Part shown: piece by piece, positions 51,471 through 60,776 of the stretch
Numbering within the stretch: position 1 is the first letter of the stretch
How the letters are laid out: every line of letters starts with the position of its first letter
Assembly: GCA_964589175.1 (NCBI GenBank)
Contig: CAZPRY010000023.1
Span: 3,204-67,203, forward strand
Source of the DNA: CAZPRY01 sp964589175
GTDB lineage: Bacteria; Fidelibacterota; UBA2242
DNA length: 64,000 nt
Reading direction: 5' to 3'
Notes under the pieces: generated by a model
What the model was told of the DNA's origin: nothing
The model's input: only the letters and a program-made list of their open reading frames with translations
Database searches by the model: none
Translations under genes and position numbers: made by a program

Positions 51471-51785
51471 CTATTCCAGAATCTCACTTTCGTCGGCGGC
51501 TTCCTCTTTTTGGGCTTCTTCGTGATAGAATTTCAACTTACCTAACATCATCTCTTCGATAGCCATCGCCACGGGTTTTTCCATGGCATCCCAATCTTCC
51601 ATGCTTTCCTCTTCCTCAGGTGTGACTTCAAAAGTCTCTTCCTGGTCTTCGGTCAGGGTCGGCAGGGGATTCTCGGCGATGCGCAGGGCGTTGATTTGAC
51701 GCGCCCGTTTGGCTGTCGCAACGACCAGTTCGAATAAGTCGTTCGACTGTTCTTTTAATTTCGAAAAATGAAGAGTCTTGGTCAT
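51471..51785 (-). CDS. rpoZ: RNA polymerase omega subunit
   Basis: The 104-residue protein has the core LFELVVATAKRARQINA, which matches omega helices that clasp the beta' subunit. The C-terminal half is very acidic. The order gmk-rpoZ-coaBC is a classic arrangement and secures the call. It overlaps gmk by 4 bp. Confidence 0.9.
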   Translation of the reverse strand: MTKTLHFSKLKEQSNDLFELVVATAKRARQINALRIAENPLPTLTEDQEETFEVTPEEEESMEDWDAMEKPVAMAIEEMMLGKLKFYHEEAQKEEAADESEILE

Positions 51786-52351
51786 GCTGCGATTCTCTCC
51801 TCTATTATCTTATTGATTTGGTTTACGGTCTCATCCAGTTTATCATTGACTATGTGATAGTCGAAATTTTCACCCAGCTTCAATTCATCCGGGATTCTGG
51901 CTTGCCGGATGGAGATGCTCTCCCGGGTCTCGGTGCCGCGCAGGCGCAGGCGCCGGTTCAGTTCTTCCTCATTCGGTGGCAGCAGAAAAATCGTGATCGT
52001 ATCTTCCGGGTAGAGATTTTTAATCCGGCCGGCTCCCTTAACATCGATATCGAACAGCATTACCTGATCCGCAGCGAGGGCGGCTTGCAGGGCCGATTTG
52101 AGCGTGCCGTAGTAATTGTCAAAAACCTGCTCCCATTCGGCAAGTTCCTGCAGGCGAACATTCTCTTCGAAATTCTGCTTACTGACAAAATGATAATCCA
52201 CTCCGTCCCGCTCATTCCGCCGGGGTTCGCGAGTAGTCAACGATACCGAAAAAGCGTAATCCGGATGTCTTTCCAATAACGCCCGGCAGACCGTGGTTTT
52301 GCCGGTTCCCGATGGCGCCGCGATCGGCACCAGTAATCCTCGATGCTTCAT
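51782..52351 (-). CDS. gmk: Guanylate kinase
   Basis: The 189-residue kinase converts GMP to GDP. P-loop APSGTGKTTVC, then SVSLTTREPRRNERDGVDYHF for GMP binding, and IFLLPPNEEELNRRLRLRG. It overlaps yicC by 4 bp. Confidence 0.96.
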   Translation of the reverse strand: MKHRGLLVPIAAPSGTGKTTVCRALLERHPDYAFSVSLTTREPRRNERDGVDYHFVSKQNFEENVRLQELAEWEQVFDNYYGTLKSALQAALAADQVMLFDIDVKGAGRIKNLYPEDTITIFLLPPNEEELNRRLRLRGTETRESISIRQARIPDELKLGENFDYHIVNDKLDETVNQINKIIEERIAA

Positions 52352-53226
52352 AATATATTCTGAGCCTGTTCCCGTAATTTCTCAAGTTCATCTTTGATAT
52401 CCACCACATGGTGAGAAACGGCAACATCCTCAGATTTGGAACCAATCGTCGTGACTTCGCGGTTCATTTCCTGCAGGATAAATGTCATTTTCTTGCCGAC
52501 CGGCTGTTCCTGGCGCAGAAAACTGCGAAATTGCTTTATATGGCTCCTGAGGCGCTCGCACTCCTCGGTTATATCGGCTTTCTTGGCCATGATGGCTGCT
52601 TCCTGCAGTATTCGGTTCTCATCGAAGTTCAAATCTTCACAGATCAGTTTCAGCCGCTGTTTGGATTTCTCGAAATAATTGCTTTTCAGGTTTTCGGTAT
52701 GTTCCTCGACAGCCGCCAGTTTCTCCTCGATAAGATCGAGGTGTCCGGCGATTTCCGCCGCCAGGGCCAGCCCCTCCGTCGAGCGCATTTCGCACAGTTC
52801 CTGAACCGCCACCACCAAGACCTCGCGGATGGTCGCCAGCAATTCTTCCTCATCGATCCGGGGCGTCTTGACCGTGATCAGATCAGGTAAGGTCATCAGG
52901 TGCTGGAGTTTCACTTTATCCCGTAACCCGATTTCCCGGGCCGCCGCACTCAGGGCCTGGTAATATTTCCCGAACAATTCCGAATTGATTTTCAGATGAT
53001 CGCTGGATTTCCCGTTCCCGTTGAGCGTAATATTGACTTTGACGCGGCCGCGCATCAGCGGTTCATTGATCAGTCGTTTCAGCTCTTCTTCATAAGAGTC
53101 CAGCGATTCCGGCATGCGAATGGAGAGGTCCAGGAAGCGGTTATTCACTGCCCGGATTTCCACCGACAGAGTTCCCGATTCCGTCTGTTTCTCACTTTTT
53201 CCATATCCCGTCATACTCTGTATCAT
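52348..53226 (-). CDS. yicC: YicC family endoribonuclease-like protein
   Basis: The 292-residue protein begins IQSMTGYGKSEKQTESGTLS and ends with the DUF1732 block FILQEMNREVTTIGSKS, the two signatures of the YicC family, members of which degrade small RNAs. It is the first gene of the long minus-strand run, with AAGGAG 5 bp before ATG 53226 and a promoter just upstream. Confidence 0.94.
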   Translation of the reverse strand: MIQSMTGYGKSEKQTESGTLSVEIRAVNNRFLDLSIRMPESLDSYEEELKRLINEPLMRGRVKVNITLNGNGKSSDHLKINSELFGKYYQALSAAAREIGLRDKVKLQHLMTLPDLITVKTPRIDEEELLATIREVLVVAVQELCEMRSTEGLALAAEIAGHLDLIEEKLAAVEEHTENLKSNYFEKSKQRLKLICEDLNFDENRILQEAAIMAKKADITEECERLRSHIKQFRSFLRQEQPVGKKMTFILQEMNREVTTIGSKSEDVAVSHHVVDIKDELEKLREQAQNIL

Positions 53227-53251
53227 GCATACTCCTTAACTAATGCCCGCA

Positions 53252-53280
53252 AAATTACGGATACTTGCTAACACAGTCAA
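53252..53280 (-). promoter_or_regulatory. Candidate promoter for the yicC-gmk-rpoZ operon
   Basis: Minus-strand TTGACT (53275-53280) and TAATTT (53252-53257) are spaced 17 bp apart, about 25 bp upstream of the yicC start. The -35 is near-consensus and the -10 weak. Confidence 0.45.
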
Positions 53281-53299
53281 TATTAATTGAAAAGTATTA

Positions 53300-53329
53300 T
53301 TGCATAAAAATTAACGGTTTAAGTATAAT
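53300..53329 (+). promoter_or_regulatory. Candidate promoter for the DUF1846 gene
   Basis: Plus-strand TTGCAT (53300-53305) and consensus TATAAT (53324-53329) are spaced 18 bp apart in a very AT-rich block. It is back-to-back with the yicC promoter, so this 244-bp region (53227-53470) drives both arms of the window. Confidence 0.5.
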
Positions 53330-53470
53330 TTTTTCATTTTTATTTATAATTGCCGAGGAGCAATGGGATTTCCCGGTAACTTCCAAATTTTCCAATATTG
53401 TAGTTGATTCTCAGCGCTATCCGGTTTAAACTTGGACGGTTATTTCCCCAAATATAACAGGACCGATTTT

Positions 53471-54985
53471 ATGCTCACCTCAACCGGTTTCGATCACGAA
53501 AAGTACCTGCGGGAACAGACCTCCGCCATTCTCGCACGGCTAAGCCATTCGACGAAATTGTACCTTGAATTCGGCGGCAAACTGCTCTACGATTACCATG
53601 CCGCACGGGTTCTGCCCGGTTTCGAGCCCAACATCAAAATCCAGCTGCTGCGCAATTTAAAGGAGCAGGCGGACGTAATTCTGTGCATTTACGCCGGCGA
53701 TATAGAGAAGAAGAAAGTGCGCGCCGATTTCGGCATCACCTACGATTCGGACGCCATGAAAACCATCGATGAATTGCAGGATTGGGGCATCCCGGTTTCC
53801 GCCGTCGTCATCACTCGTTTTGAAGAGCAGCCGTCCGCAAAAGCTTTTAAAAATAAACTTGAAAATCACGGAATCAGAGTCTTTACACACTCGCGCACGG
53901 CCGGTTATCCGACGAGTGTCGATATGATTGTCAGCGAGCAGGGCTACGGCGCAAATCCCTTCATTCCAACCGAACACCCGGTCGTGATCGTGACTGGTCC
54001 GGGTCCCAATAGCGGCAAACTGGCCACCTGTCTCTCACAGCTGTATCATGAGTATCGCCGCGGTGTGAAAGCCAGCTACGCCAAGTTCGAAACTTTCCCG
54101 ATCTGGAATTTGCCCTTGAAACATCCGGTCAACATCGCCTACGAAGCGGCCACCGCTGACCTGCGGGACGTCAATCTAATCGATCATTTCCATCTGGATG
54201 CTTACAATATCAAGGCCGTGAATTACAACCGCGATATTGAGGCTTTCCCGGTTCTGAAAAGAATACTCGAAAAAATCACCGGCAGCGCTTCAATCTACAA
54301 ATCACCCACGGACATGGGCGTCAATCGCGCCGGCTTCGCCATCGTCGACGATGCTGTCGTCCAAAATGCCGCCAAACAGGAAATCATCCGGCGCTACTTC
54401 CGCTACGCCTGTGAGTATAAAATGGGCTTCACCGACAAGACGACGATCGAACGGGTCGGACTTCTCATGAATGAGATCGGAGTCAAGCCCGAAGACCGGC
54501 GAGTTGTCATCCCGGCCCGTAAAAGCGCCGCCGAATCGCGCGACATGGGCAAAGGCCACGATTCGATCTATTGCGGTTCGGCCATCGAATTACGCGACGG
54601 CAGCATCGTCACCGGAAAAAATTCACCGCTGCTGCATTCGGTCTCGAGTCTGATTCTGAACGCGACCAAACACCTGGCCGGCATTCCCGATAAGATCGAC
54701 CTCTTACCTCTGAACGTGATCCGGTCGCTCGGCCACCTCAAGAAGAATGTTCTGCATGGAAAAACCATCAGCTTGGACCTGGAAGAGATTCTGATCGCGT
54801 TGAGTATTTCATCCACCATCAATCCGGCCGCGCAGATGGCCATCGAGAAACTCAATGAACTCGAAGGCTGTGAGGTGCACACCACCCACATTCTCCCGGC
54901 CGGGGATGCTGCCGGTTTCCGCAAACTGGGCATGATTGTCACCAGCGATCCCGAATATCCTACACGTGATATTTTCAATCCCTGA
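53471..54985 (+). CDS. DUF1846-family protein
   Basis: The 504-residue cytoplasmic protein matches the DUF1846 family throughout: TGFDHEKYLREQTSAIL at the start, FGGKLLYDYHAARVLPGFEP, GPGPNSGKLATCLSQLYHE (a P-loop-like segment without a canonical Walker A) and DMGVNRAGFAIVDD. The family is widespread in anaerobes with no agreed function. ATG 53471 was chosen over 53432 because homology begins there. Confidence 0.85.
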   Translation: MLTSTGFDHEKYLREQTSAILARLSHSTKLYLEFGGKLLYDYHAARVLPGFEPNIKIQLLRNLKEQADVILCIYAGDIEKKKVRADFGITYDSDAMKTIDELQDWGIPVSAVVITRFEEQPSAKAFKNKLENHGIRVFTHSRTAGYPTSVDMIVSEQGYGANPFIPTEHPVVIVTGPGPNSGKLATCLSQLYHEYRRGVKASYAKFETFPIWNLPLKHPVNIAYEAATADLRDVNLIDHFHLDAYNIKAVNYNRDIEAFPVLKRILEKITGSASIYKSPTDMGVNRAGFAIVDDAVVQNAAKQEIIRRYFRYACEYKMGFTDKTTIERVGLLMNEIGVKPEDRRVVIPARKSAAESRDMGKGHDSIYCGSAIELRDGSIVTGKNSPLLHSVSSLILNATKHLAGIPDKIDLLPLNVIRSLGHLKKNVLHGKTISLDLEEILIALSISSTINPAAQMAIEKLNELEGCEVHTTHILPAGDAAGFRKLGMIVTSDPEYPTRDIFNP

Positions 54986-55037
54986 AATCCGCATCTTACC
55001 TGTTGGAATTGGCCGCGATCTTTCCTTATCTTCAGAC

Positions 55038-56690
55038 ATGTTTAACAGTTGGTTTCACATTCGCGCGCTCGCCCGCCGGATGCAGGCAGTCCTGCCCGGA
55101 TCCAATTTCGGCCGGCCTTTTACATTCCAGAAAGGCGAATTGCAGATTCCCGTCTCCGGTTGCAGCGCTTTTGAGGGCGTTCACTTTTCGATTCAGGCGC
55201 CGCTGCCGTTTCTGGATTTGAGTCCTTCGCTCCCGCGACCCAAAAACAAAATCTCCGTTCTCGATGCCTTGGCCGGGCTCCGGATCGAACAGGTTCGCTG
55301 GCACAGAAGCGACCGCCAAATCCTGATCAGCACCCAGGATAATTCCCGGCATCTGCTGCTTCAATTATACGGCATCAACGGCAACGCCTTCGTCCTCGAT
55401 GGTGATTTTGGCATCGAGCAGTCTTTCAAAAAAAGCGACCGCAAACTTAGCATCATCGACGCCGATTTTACTGATGCGGGGCCACTCTGCCTCTCTGAAA
55501 CCGATTTCTACGACCTCCTGGCGCGCTATCCCGAAAAGCAGCTTTCCAAATGGCTCGGTCTGCTTCCTATTCCGGTTTTTACCGGGATGCTGATCGCCGA
55601 AATCTGCAACCGCTGTGGGCTTGCGGCCGGGACGCTGATTGTCAATATCTCCGCCCCGCAACGTGAGATACTCTTCCATGGGCTCAATACGGTTTTCCGG
55701 GAGATCGATCGCGCTGCGGTGCGGCTGTATTTCTGCGTGCCTCCCGTTTTTGCGATGCTGCCGCTGCAGAGCCACGCCGGAATCCCGGCCCAGGATTATT
55801 CGGATATTAGCGAAGCCGGGCGGAACTTTCTGGCGCAGTTCTTCCGCAGTTTCGCCCTGGAAGAAAAACGCAAAGCGCTGCTGCGCCGTATCCAACACCA
55901 AATCCAGACCCTGACCCGTACAAGCAGCCGGCAGATCGTCGACCTGCAGAATCTGCCGTCCTCCGGCAGTTACCGGCAATGGGCCGACCTGCTGATGGCA
56001 AATCTAAATCGTGTTCCCTCCGGGCAAAACTCCGTATCGCTTCCCGATATCGAATTCCCGGATCGACCGGTTGCTGTTTCCCTCAATCCCAAACTCACGC
56101 CCTATGAAAACGCCGCCCGTTACTACGAAAAATCGCGTGGAATCGACCAATCACGGTCCGATTTAGCAGACACGATTCGGGAGTCCCGGCAGCAGATAGA
56201 CCGCCTCTGGAATCTGCTTCAGGAGTTGGGAAAAGCCACTGAAATGGACTCCCTGCGCCGGATTGAGAAATCCCTGCCGGTCCTCGATCTCCCCAGAGTG
56301 CGGGGAATGGAAGACGAGACCCATCAGCCCTATACGGAATTCTCGATCGACGGCTGGCCGGTACTGGTAGGCCGGAGCGCCCAGGATAACGATGTCCTGA
56401 CCTTCAGGCACGCCCGCCCCGATGATCTCTGGTTCCATGCCCAAAATATCACCGGCTCACATGTCATCCTGCGGACTGCCGCGCGCAAAATTCCGGTTCC
56501 CGGGTCCGTCATGGAGAAGGTGGCCGGCATCGCAGCCTTCTTTTGCAAAGCCAAACACAGTGGTCTGGTTTCGGTGGTCTACACACTTAGAAAATACGTG
56601 CGCAAAAACAAAAAAATGCATCCCGGACAGGTAGTTATCCAATTCGAAAAAAGCATTATTGTGGCCCCGTTCAATCCCAAAACCCGATAA
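55038..56690 (+). CDS. NFACT family protein (RqcH/Tae2/FbpA-like)
   Basis: The 550-residue protein fits ribosome quality-control factors that add alanine tails to stalled chains. It has an N-terminal NFACT-N region (MFNSWFHIRALARRMQAVL), a central coiled coil (~residues 360-430) and a C-terminal NFACT-R domain (GWPVLVGRSAQDNDVLTFR; PDDLWFHAQNITGSHVILR). Starts between 54936 and 55038 would overlap DUF1846 and lack homology. Bacterial members are often called fibronectin-binding proteins. Confidence 0.85.
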   Translation: MFNSWFHIRALARRMQAVLPGSNFGRPFTFQKGELQIPVSGCSAFEGVHFSIQAPLPFLDLSPSLPRPKNKISVLDALAGLRIEQVRWHRSDRQILISTQDNSRHLLLQLYGINGNAFVLDGDFGIEQSFKKSDRKLSIIDADFTDAGPLCLSETDFYDLLARYPEKQLSKWLGLLPIPVFTGMLIAEICNRCGLAAGTLIVNISAPQREILFHGLNTVFREIDRAAVRLYFCVPPVFAMLPLQSHAGIPAQDYSDISEAGRNFLAQFFRSFALEEKRKALLRRIQHQIQTLTRTSSRQIVDLQNLPSSGSYRQWADLLMANLNRVPSGQNSVSLPDIEFPDRPVAVSLNPKLTPYENAARYYEKSRGIDQSRSDLADTIRESRQQIDRLWNLLQELGKATEMDSLRRIEKSLPVLDLPRVRGMEDETHQPYTEFSIDGWPVLVGRSAQDNDVLTFRHARPDDLWFHAQNITGSHVILRTAARKIPVPGSVMEKVAGIAAFFCKAKHSGLVSVVYTLRKYVRKNKKMHPGQVVIQFEKSIIVAPFNPKTR

Positions 56691-56969
56691 CTCCCATTGT
56701 ACTGAATTCTGCAATTGGGAACCGTTTTGAACGCTCAAAAACGAACTTATTTCGGACCGCTGCACGCGCAGCCGGTGGAAATCCTTTCCCATTCCATTTT
56801 CCTTCATTTTGTTGTTCATAGACCGAATTCTCATAATTTCTGCTATTTCAATAGATTATGAGTCGTAAAAATTCACTAAAATCCTTGCATAAAAAGATTT
56901 TTTTGCTTTTCTTTAGGTAGCTAAAAAAAATGTTTTGCAATGCTAAAATTCAATGTAAATTCACGTCCG

Positions 56970-58031
56970 ATGAAAGTTTTAAAGGTAGCTGTCGTGCACA
57001 GCACAAAAACAGGATTGGAGGTTGAATTTCGCCATCATCGCGAAAACGATGGTGATGACGATGATCCCCCTCCTGATTTTTTCGCAGAAGGCGACAATCT
57101 TCAAACGATTGAAGCCATTCTGCAGGCTTTCCGACAAAATGGACATACCGTCGAAGGTTACGAAGCCGACGATTCTCTCATCGAAAATCTTACCCGTTAT
57201 CAACCCGATTTAGTATTCAATATTGCTGAAGGTCTTTACGGAGACTGCCGCGAATCTTATGTCCCGATGATCTGCGAACGCCTCGGAATCCACTATTCCG
57301 GCTCCAGCCCGCTGACATTAGCCATCTGTCTCAACAAGGCTCGCGCCAAAGAGATCATGGCTTTCAACGGGATTCCGACTCCCACCTTTCAGGTAGTTTA
57401 TCCGGGGCATTCGAACGGAATCGCCGATTTCGGCTTCCCGGCGATCGTCAAACCGGTCGCCGAAGGCAGCAGTAAAGGCATCTTCGAGGACTCGGTGGTA
57501 TATGACAAAAGTGCAGCTCATCGCAAAATCGATGAGCTTCTGCATAAATACAAACAGCCGGTCCTGATCGAAAAATTTCTACCCGGCGACGAATTTACCG
57601 TAGCGATCTGGGGTAATGGCGATGAAATCGAAGTCTTACCGATCGTAAAGATGGATTTCAGCCAGTTGCCGGCAGGTTCCAAAGGGATCTATTCCTATGA
57701 AGCCAAGTGGCTTTGGGACACAACCGACAGTCCTTTGGACATCTTTCAATGCCCCGCTCAAATCGATCCCGATCTGACCCATCGTATCCAGGCTTTGGTT
57801 AAAAAAGTCTATACAGTGCTCCAGATCCGGGATTGGTGCCGCGTGGATGTGCGGCTTGACGAAGACGGTCAGCCGCAGATTATCGAACTCAATCCGTTAC
57901 CCGGCATTTTGCCTGACCCGCGCGAAAACTCCTGTTTTCCGAAAGCGGCCAGGTCGGCGGGATATACCTTCGCGGATATGCTGAATCGAGTATTGGAATT
58001 CGCAGAGAAACGCTGCGTTTGGGATATATGA
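56970..58031 (+). CDS. ATP-grasp ligase of the D-Ala-D-Ala ligase family (copy 1)
   Basis: The 353-residue carboxylate-amine ligase has an N-terminal domain (VVHSTKTGLEVEFRH, then a run of acidic residues), PDLVFNIAEGLYGDCRE, SSPLTLAICLNKARAKEIM, the ATP lysine in FPAIVKPVAEGSSKGIF and the metal-binding end VDVRLDEDGQPQIIELNPLPG. It joins an amino acid or peptide carboxylate to an amine using ATP. Clustering with a second copy, a GNAT and an aminomutase argues against a wall role. ATG 56970 was chosen over 56940 by homology. Confidence 0.82.
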   Translation: MKVLKVAVVHSTKTGLEVEFRHHRENDGDDDDPPPDFFAEGDNLQTIEAILQAFRQNGHTVEGYEADDSLIENLTRYQPDLVFNIAEGLYGDCRESYVPMICERLGIHYSGSSPLTLAICLNKARAKEIMAFNGIPTPTFQVVYPGHSNGIADFGFPAIVKPVAEGSSKGIFEDSVVYDKSAAHRKIDELLHKYKQPVLIEKFLPGDEFTVAIWGNGDEIEVLPIVKMDFSQLPAGSKGIYSYEAKWLWDTTDSPLDIFQCPAQIDPDLTHRIQALVKKVYTVLQIRDWCRVDVRLDEDGQPQIIELNPLPGILPDPRENSCFPKAARSAGYTFADMLNRVLEFAEKRCVWDI

Positions 58032-59056
58032 GTACGCGCCTAAATCGATTCAAAGTTATCGTCACCTTCAACGAATCCAAAAGTTTCCAAGATACCCTTG
58101 ACCCCGATATAATTTCCGAAGCGGCCGTGCAGGACGAAGCCAGAGCCGTCTACAGTGCGTTGCTTGAACGTGGTCACCAGGCCGAATATTTTCCCGTCAA
58201 AAATATCTATGAGGACCTTCCGCAAATCCGGGCAATGAAGCCGGATGTCATCTTCAATCTCTGTGAAGGTTACCTCGGGAACGCTCGGCAGGAGATGAAT
58301 CTGGCCGGCATCTGGGAATTGATGGACATTCCCTTCACCGGCAACGCTCCCCTCACGCTCGGCCTGGCGCAGAACAAACTGCTCGCTAAAGAGCTTTTTG
58401 TTTCGAATGGTATTCCAACTCCGCCGTACCGGATTTATTCAGAAATTCCCGCCGGCTGCGATCTGGAATATCCGTTGATCGCCAAACCGGTGGCGGAAGA
58501 CGGCAGCGTAGGCATTACCCAGCGCTCGGTGATTCATAATCAGTCCGATCTAGAGCCGGTGATCGGTGCGCTGCTACAAAAATACCGCCAGCCGATCCTG
58601 GTCGAGAAATTTATTCCCGGGCGGGAGTTCAACGTAAGCGTCATGGGTAATCAAGATCCGGAAGTGCTGGCGGTGGGCGAAATCGATTATCGCAACGTGA
58701 CCGACGATTTCGTCAAAATTACGAGTTACGAGGCCAAGTGGCTCGAAGAGCACCCGCTCTACAAGCAGACCCCTTCCGTTTGCCCGGCCGATGTCGATCC
58801 CGGTCTGCGCAGACGCCTGGGGGCTCTCGCGCTGGATGTCTACCGCTGCCTGCAAGGCCGCGATTACGGACGCGTGGATATCCGTATGGATGAAGATAAT
58901 CAACTGTTCGTGCTCGAATATAACCCCAATCCGGATATTTCCCCGGACGCCGGTTTCGTGAAGGCTCTGCGGGCCGCCGGTTGGGAGTACGGAGCCTTTG
59001 TAGAATTCATCGTGCAACAAGCCGTTGCGAGGAAGAATCATGAATCGAATCGTTAA
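58028..59056 (+). CDS. ATP-grasp ligase of the D-Ala-D-Ala ligase family (copy 2)
   Basis: The 342-residue paralogue starts at ATG 58028, overlapping the copy 1 stop as ATGA; a TTG 9 bp earlier is less likely. Shared landmarks are DVIFNLCEGYLGNARQE, NAPLTLGLAQNKLLAKELF, YPLIAKPVAEDGSVGI and VDIRMDEDNQLFVLEYNPNPD. The two copies differ enough to have distinct substrates, suggesting two consecutive ligations. They are translationally coupled. Confidence 0.82.
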   Translation: MSTRLNRFKVIVTFNESKSFQDTLDPDIISEAAVQDEARAVYSALLERGHQAEYFPVKNIYEDLPQIRAMKPDVIFNLCEGYLGNARQEMNLAGIWELMDIPFTGNAPLTLGLAQNKLLAKELFVSNGIPTPPYRIYSEIPAGCDLEYPLIAKPVAEDGSVGITQRSVIHNQSDLEPVIGALLQKYRQPILVEKFIPGREFNVSVMGNQDPEVLAVGEIDYRNVTDDFVKITSYEAKWLEEHPLYKQTPSVCPADVDPGLRRRLGALALDVYRCLQGRDYGRVDIRMDEDNQLFVLEYNPNPDISPDAGFVKALRAAGWEYGAFVEFIVQQAVARKNHESNR

Positions 59057-59522
59057 AATTCAGCTGCAGCATCGTGAAGCGGTCCTGTCGATTCTCAAAG
59101 AGGTCGATATGTTTTCACCGGCCGAAATCGATGTGGCCATGGAATTGATCGATATTTTTCTGAATGATAAAGAACAAAAAGACTATATCGTGTGCGTAGC
59201 CCTGGACGAAGCGGATCACGTTCTGGGCTATGTCTGCTACGGCCCCACTCCGGCTACACAGGGGACCTATGACCTGTACTGGATCGCCGTAGCCAAAAAT
59301 ATTCAGAACCAGGGCATCGGACGCCTGTTACTGAACTTTACCGAAGCCGAAGTTGACCTGCTCAAGGGCCGGCTATTGATTATCGAAACATCCGCGCGTA
59401 CCCACTACAGCGCTACGCAGAACTTCTATCTGCGTAACGGCTATGCGATCGCCGCGCAAATCAAGGATTTCTATGCACCCGGCGATGACAGAATGATCTT
59501 TGTAAAGTATTTCAGAAGTTGA
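59040..59522 (+). CDS. GNAT-family N-acetyltransferase
   Basis: The 160-residue acetyltransferase has the acetyl-CoA loop VAKNIQNQGIGRLLLNF (Q/RxxGxG/A) after YDLYWIAV, and ends in TQNFYLRNGYAIAAQIKDFY. It overlaps copy 2 by 17 bp and is followed by the aminomutase gene. In bacteria and archaea making N-epsilon-acetyl-beta-lysine, a GNAT (AblB) follows the aminomutase step; this is a possible parallel, not proof. Confidence 0.82.
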   Translation: MNRIVKIQLQHREAVLSILKEVDMFSPAEIDVAMELIDIFLNDKEQKDYIVCVALDEADHVLGYVCYGPTPATQGTYDLYWIAVAKNIQNQGIGRLLLNFTEAEVDLLKGRLLIIETSARTHYSATQNFYLRNGYAIAAQIKDFYAPGDDRMIFVKYFRS

Positions 59523-59540
59523 AGGATTCAGGAGCATATC

Positions 59541-60605
59541 ATGGAAGAATGGCGTGAAATATTCAGAAAAAGCATTACAAGTATCGACGAGATCGCCGAA
59601 AAGTTCGACATCCCGGCGTATGAACTGAAACAGGTCGAACAGGAATTTGCTTTTAAAATCAATCCCTATTACCTGTCTTTGATAAAATCAAAAGACGATC
59701 CCCTTTACAAACAGGTGGTCCCCGATATCGCCGAATTGGAAGGGGAACACCTGATGGAAGACCCGTTGTGCGAGGAGGAGGACTCACCGGTCAAGAGTAT
59801 CGTGCACCGCTACCCGGACCGCTGCCTGTTCCTGGTATCGCATGAATGCGCTTCTTATTGCCGGTTCTGCACCCGCAAACGCAAGGTCGGCGATCCGACC
59901 AAAATCAGTCAGAAATTCATCAAAGAAGGTCTGGATTACATCCGCGCCCACAGCGAAATCCGCGACGTGATTATCTCCGGCGGTGACCCCCTGATGCTCG
60001 GCGACATGATGTTGAACAGAATTCTCTCCGAACTGCGCAGTATTCCGCACGTGGAGATTCTACGCATCGGCAGCCGCGTCCCGTGCTTTTTGCCACAGCG
60101 CATCACCCCGGAACTGGTCGCAATTCTTAAGAAATACCACCCGCTGTTTATGAACGTACATTTCAATCACCCCGATGAATTGACGCCGGAAGCCTTCAAG
60201 GCGCTCGGTATGCTGGCTGACGCGGGAATCCCGCTCGGCAACCAGACCGTACTGCTCAAGGGCGTCAACGACTCGCCCGAGGTGATGAAGAAGCTGATGC
60301 AGAAACTGCTGCGGGCCCGTGTACGTCCGTACTACATCTACCAGGCCGATATGGTTTTCGGCACGGAGCACTTTCGCACGCGGCTCGAGAAAAGCCTGGA
60401 AATCATCAAGGCCCTGCGCGGCTGGACCTCCGGACTGGCCGTGCCGCATTTCGTCATCGATGCGCCGGGAGGCGGCGGAAAAATCCCGCTCCTGCCCGAG
60501 TACGTCATCGAAGCCAACGACCAGGAAGTCGTGCTGCGCAATTACGAGGGCAAGATCTTCCGCTACCGGCAGCCCGACAGGCAGCGCGCCCGGGTCGCCG
60601 TCTAA
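59541..60605 (+). CDS. KamA-family radical SAM aminomutase (lysine 2,3-aminomutase-like)
   Basis: The 354-residue enzyme has the radical SAM cluster CASYCRFC (Cys103, Cys107, Cys110), the PLP lysine in DAPGGGGK (Lys314) and both aspartates that hold the lysine substrate in true lysine 2,3-aminomutases (Asp270 in IYQAD, Asp307 in VIDAP). Glutamate mutases differ at these sites, so lysine to beta-lysine is the best guess. It is shorter at the C-terminus than AblA. No EF-P or EpmA gene is near, so an EpmB role is less likely. Confidence 0.85.
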   Translation: MEEWREIFRKSITSIDEIAEKFDIPAYELKQVEQEFAFKINPYYLSLIKSKDDPLYKQVVPDIAELEGEHLMEDPLCEEEDSPVKSIVHRYPDRCLFLVSHECASYCRFCTRKRKVGDPTKISQKFIKEGLDYIRAHSEIRDVIISGGDPLMLGDMMLNRILSELRSIPHVEILRIGSRVPCFLPQRITPELVAILKKYHPLFMNVHFNHPDELTPEAFKALGMLADAGIPLGNQTVLLKGVNDSPEVMKKLMQKLLRARVRPYYIYQADMVFGTEHFRTRLEKSLEIIKALRGWTSGLAVPHFVIDAPGGGGKIPLLPEYVIEANDQEVVLRNYEGKIFRYRQPDRQRARVAV

Positions 60606-60619
60606 GCCGTACAACCGTA

Positions 60620-60641
60620 CCCCGGACGTCCCCGTCCGGGG
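60620..60641 (+). terminator. GC-rich hairpin after the aminomutase gene
   Basis: CCCCGGACG (60620-60628) and its perfect complement (60633-60641) form a 9-bp stem with a 4-base loop, 15 bp past the kamA-like stop. The downstream run is CTATCTATTTC, not a strong U-tract, so it may be a weak terminator or an mRNA 3' stabiliser. Confidence 0.5.
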
Positions 60642-60679
60642 ACTATCTATTTCAACAGGCAGGAATACCGGCACTGGCC

Positions 60680-60749
60680 CTTGTGTTAAGTGATTCATCG
60701 AATAATTTCCAACCGGCCCGTGAGCTGCGCCCGAATCACTTGACACAAG
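60680..60749. repeat. 17-bp inverted repeat with 36-bp spacer
   Basis: The arm at 60680-60696 (starting CTTGTGTTAAG) and that at 60733-60749 (ending TTGACACAAG) match as inverted copies at 16 of 17 positions. There is no gene between them. The arms may be termini of a decayed mobile element or a large stem. Confidence 0.65.
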
Positions 60750-60776
60750 AGCCTCCAGAAATGAGTTACGGTCACT

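Noticed and set aside
55365..55979. Minus-strand 204-residue open frame
   Set aside because: It lies wholly within the NFACT protein gene on the other strand and has no domain-like pattern.
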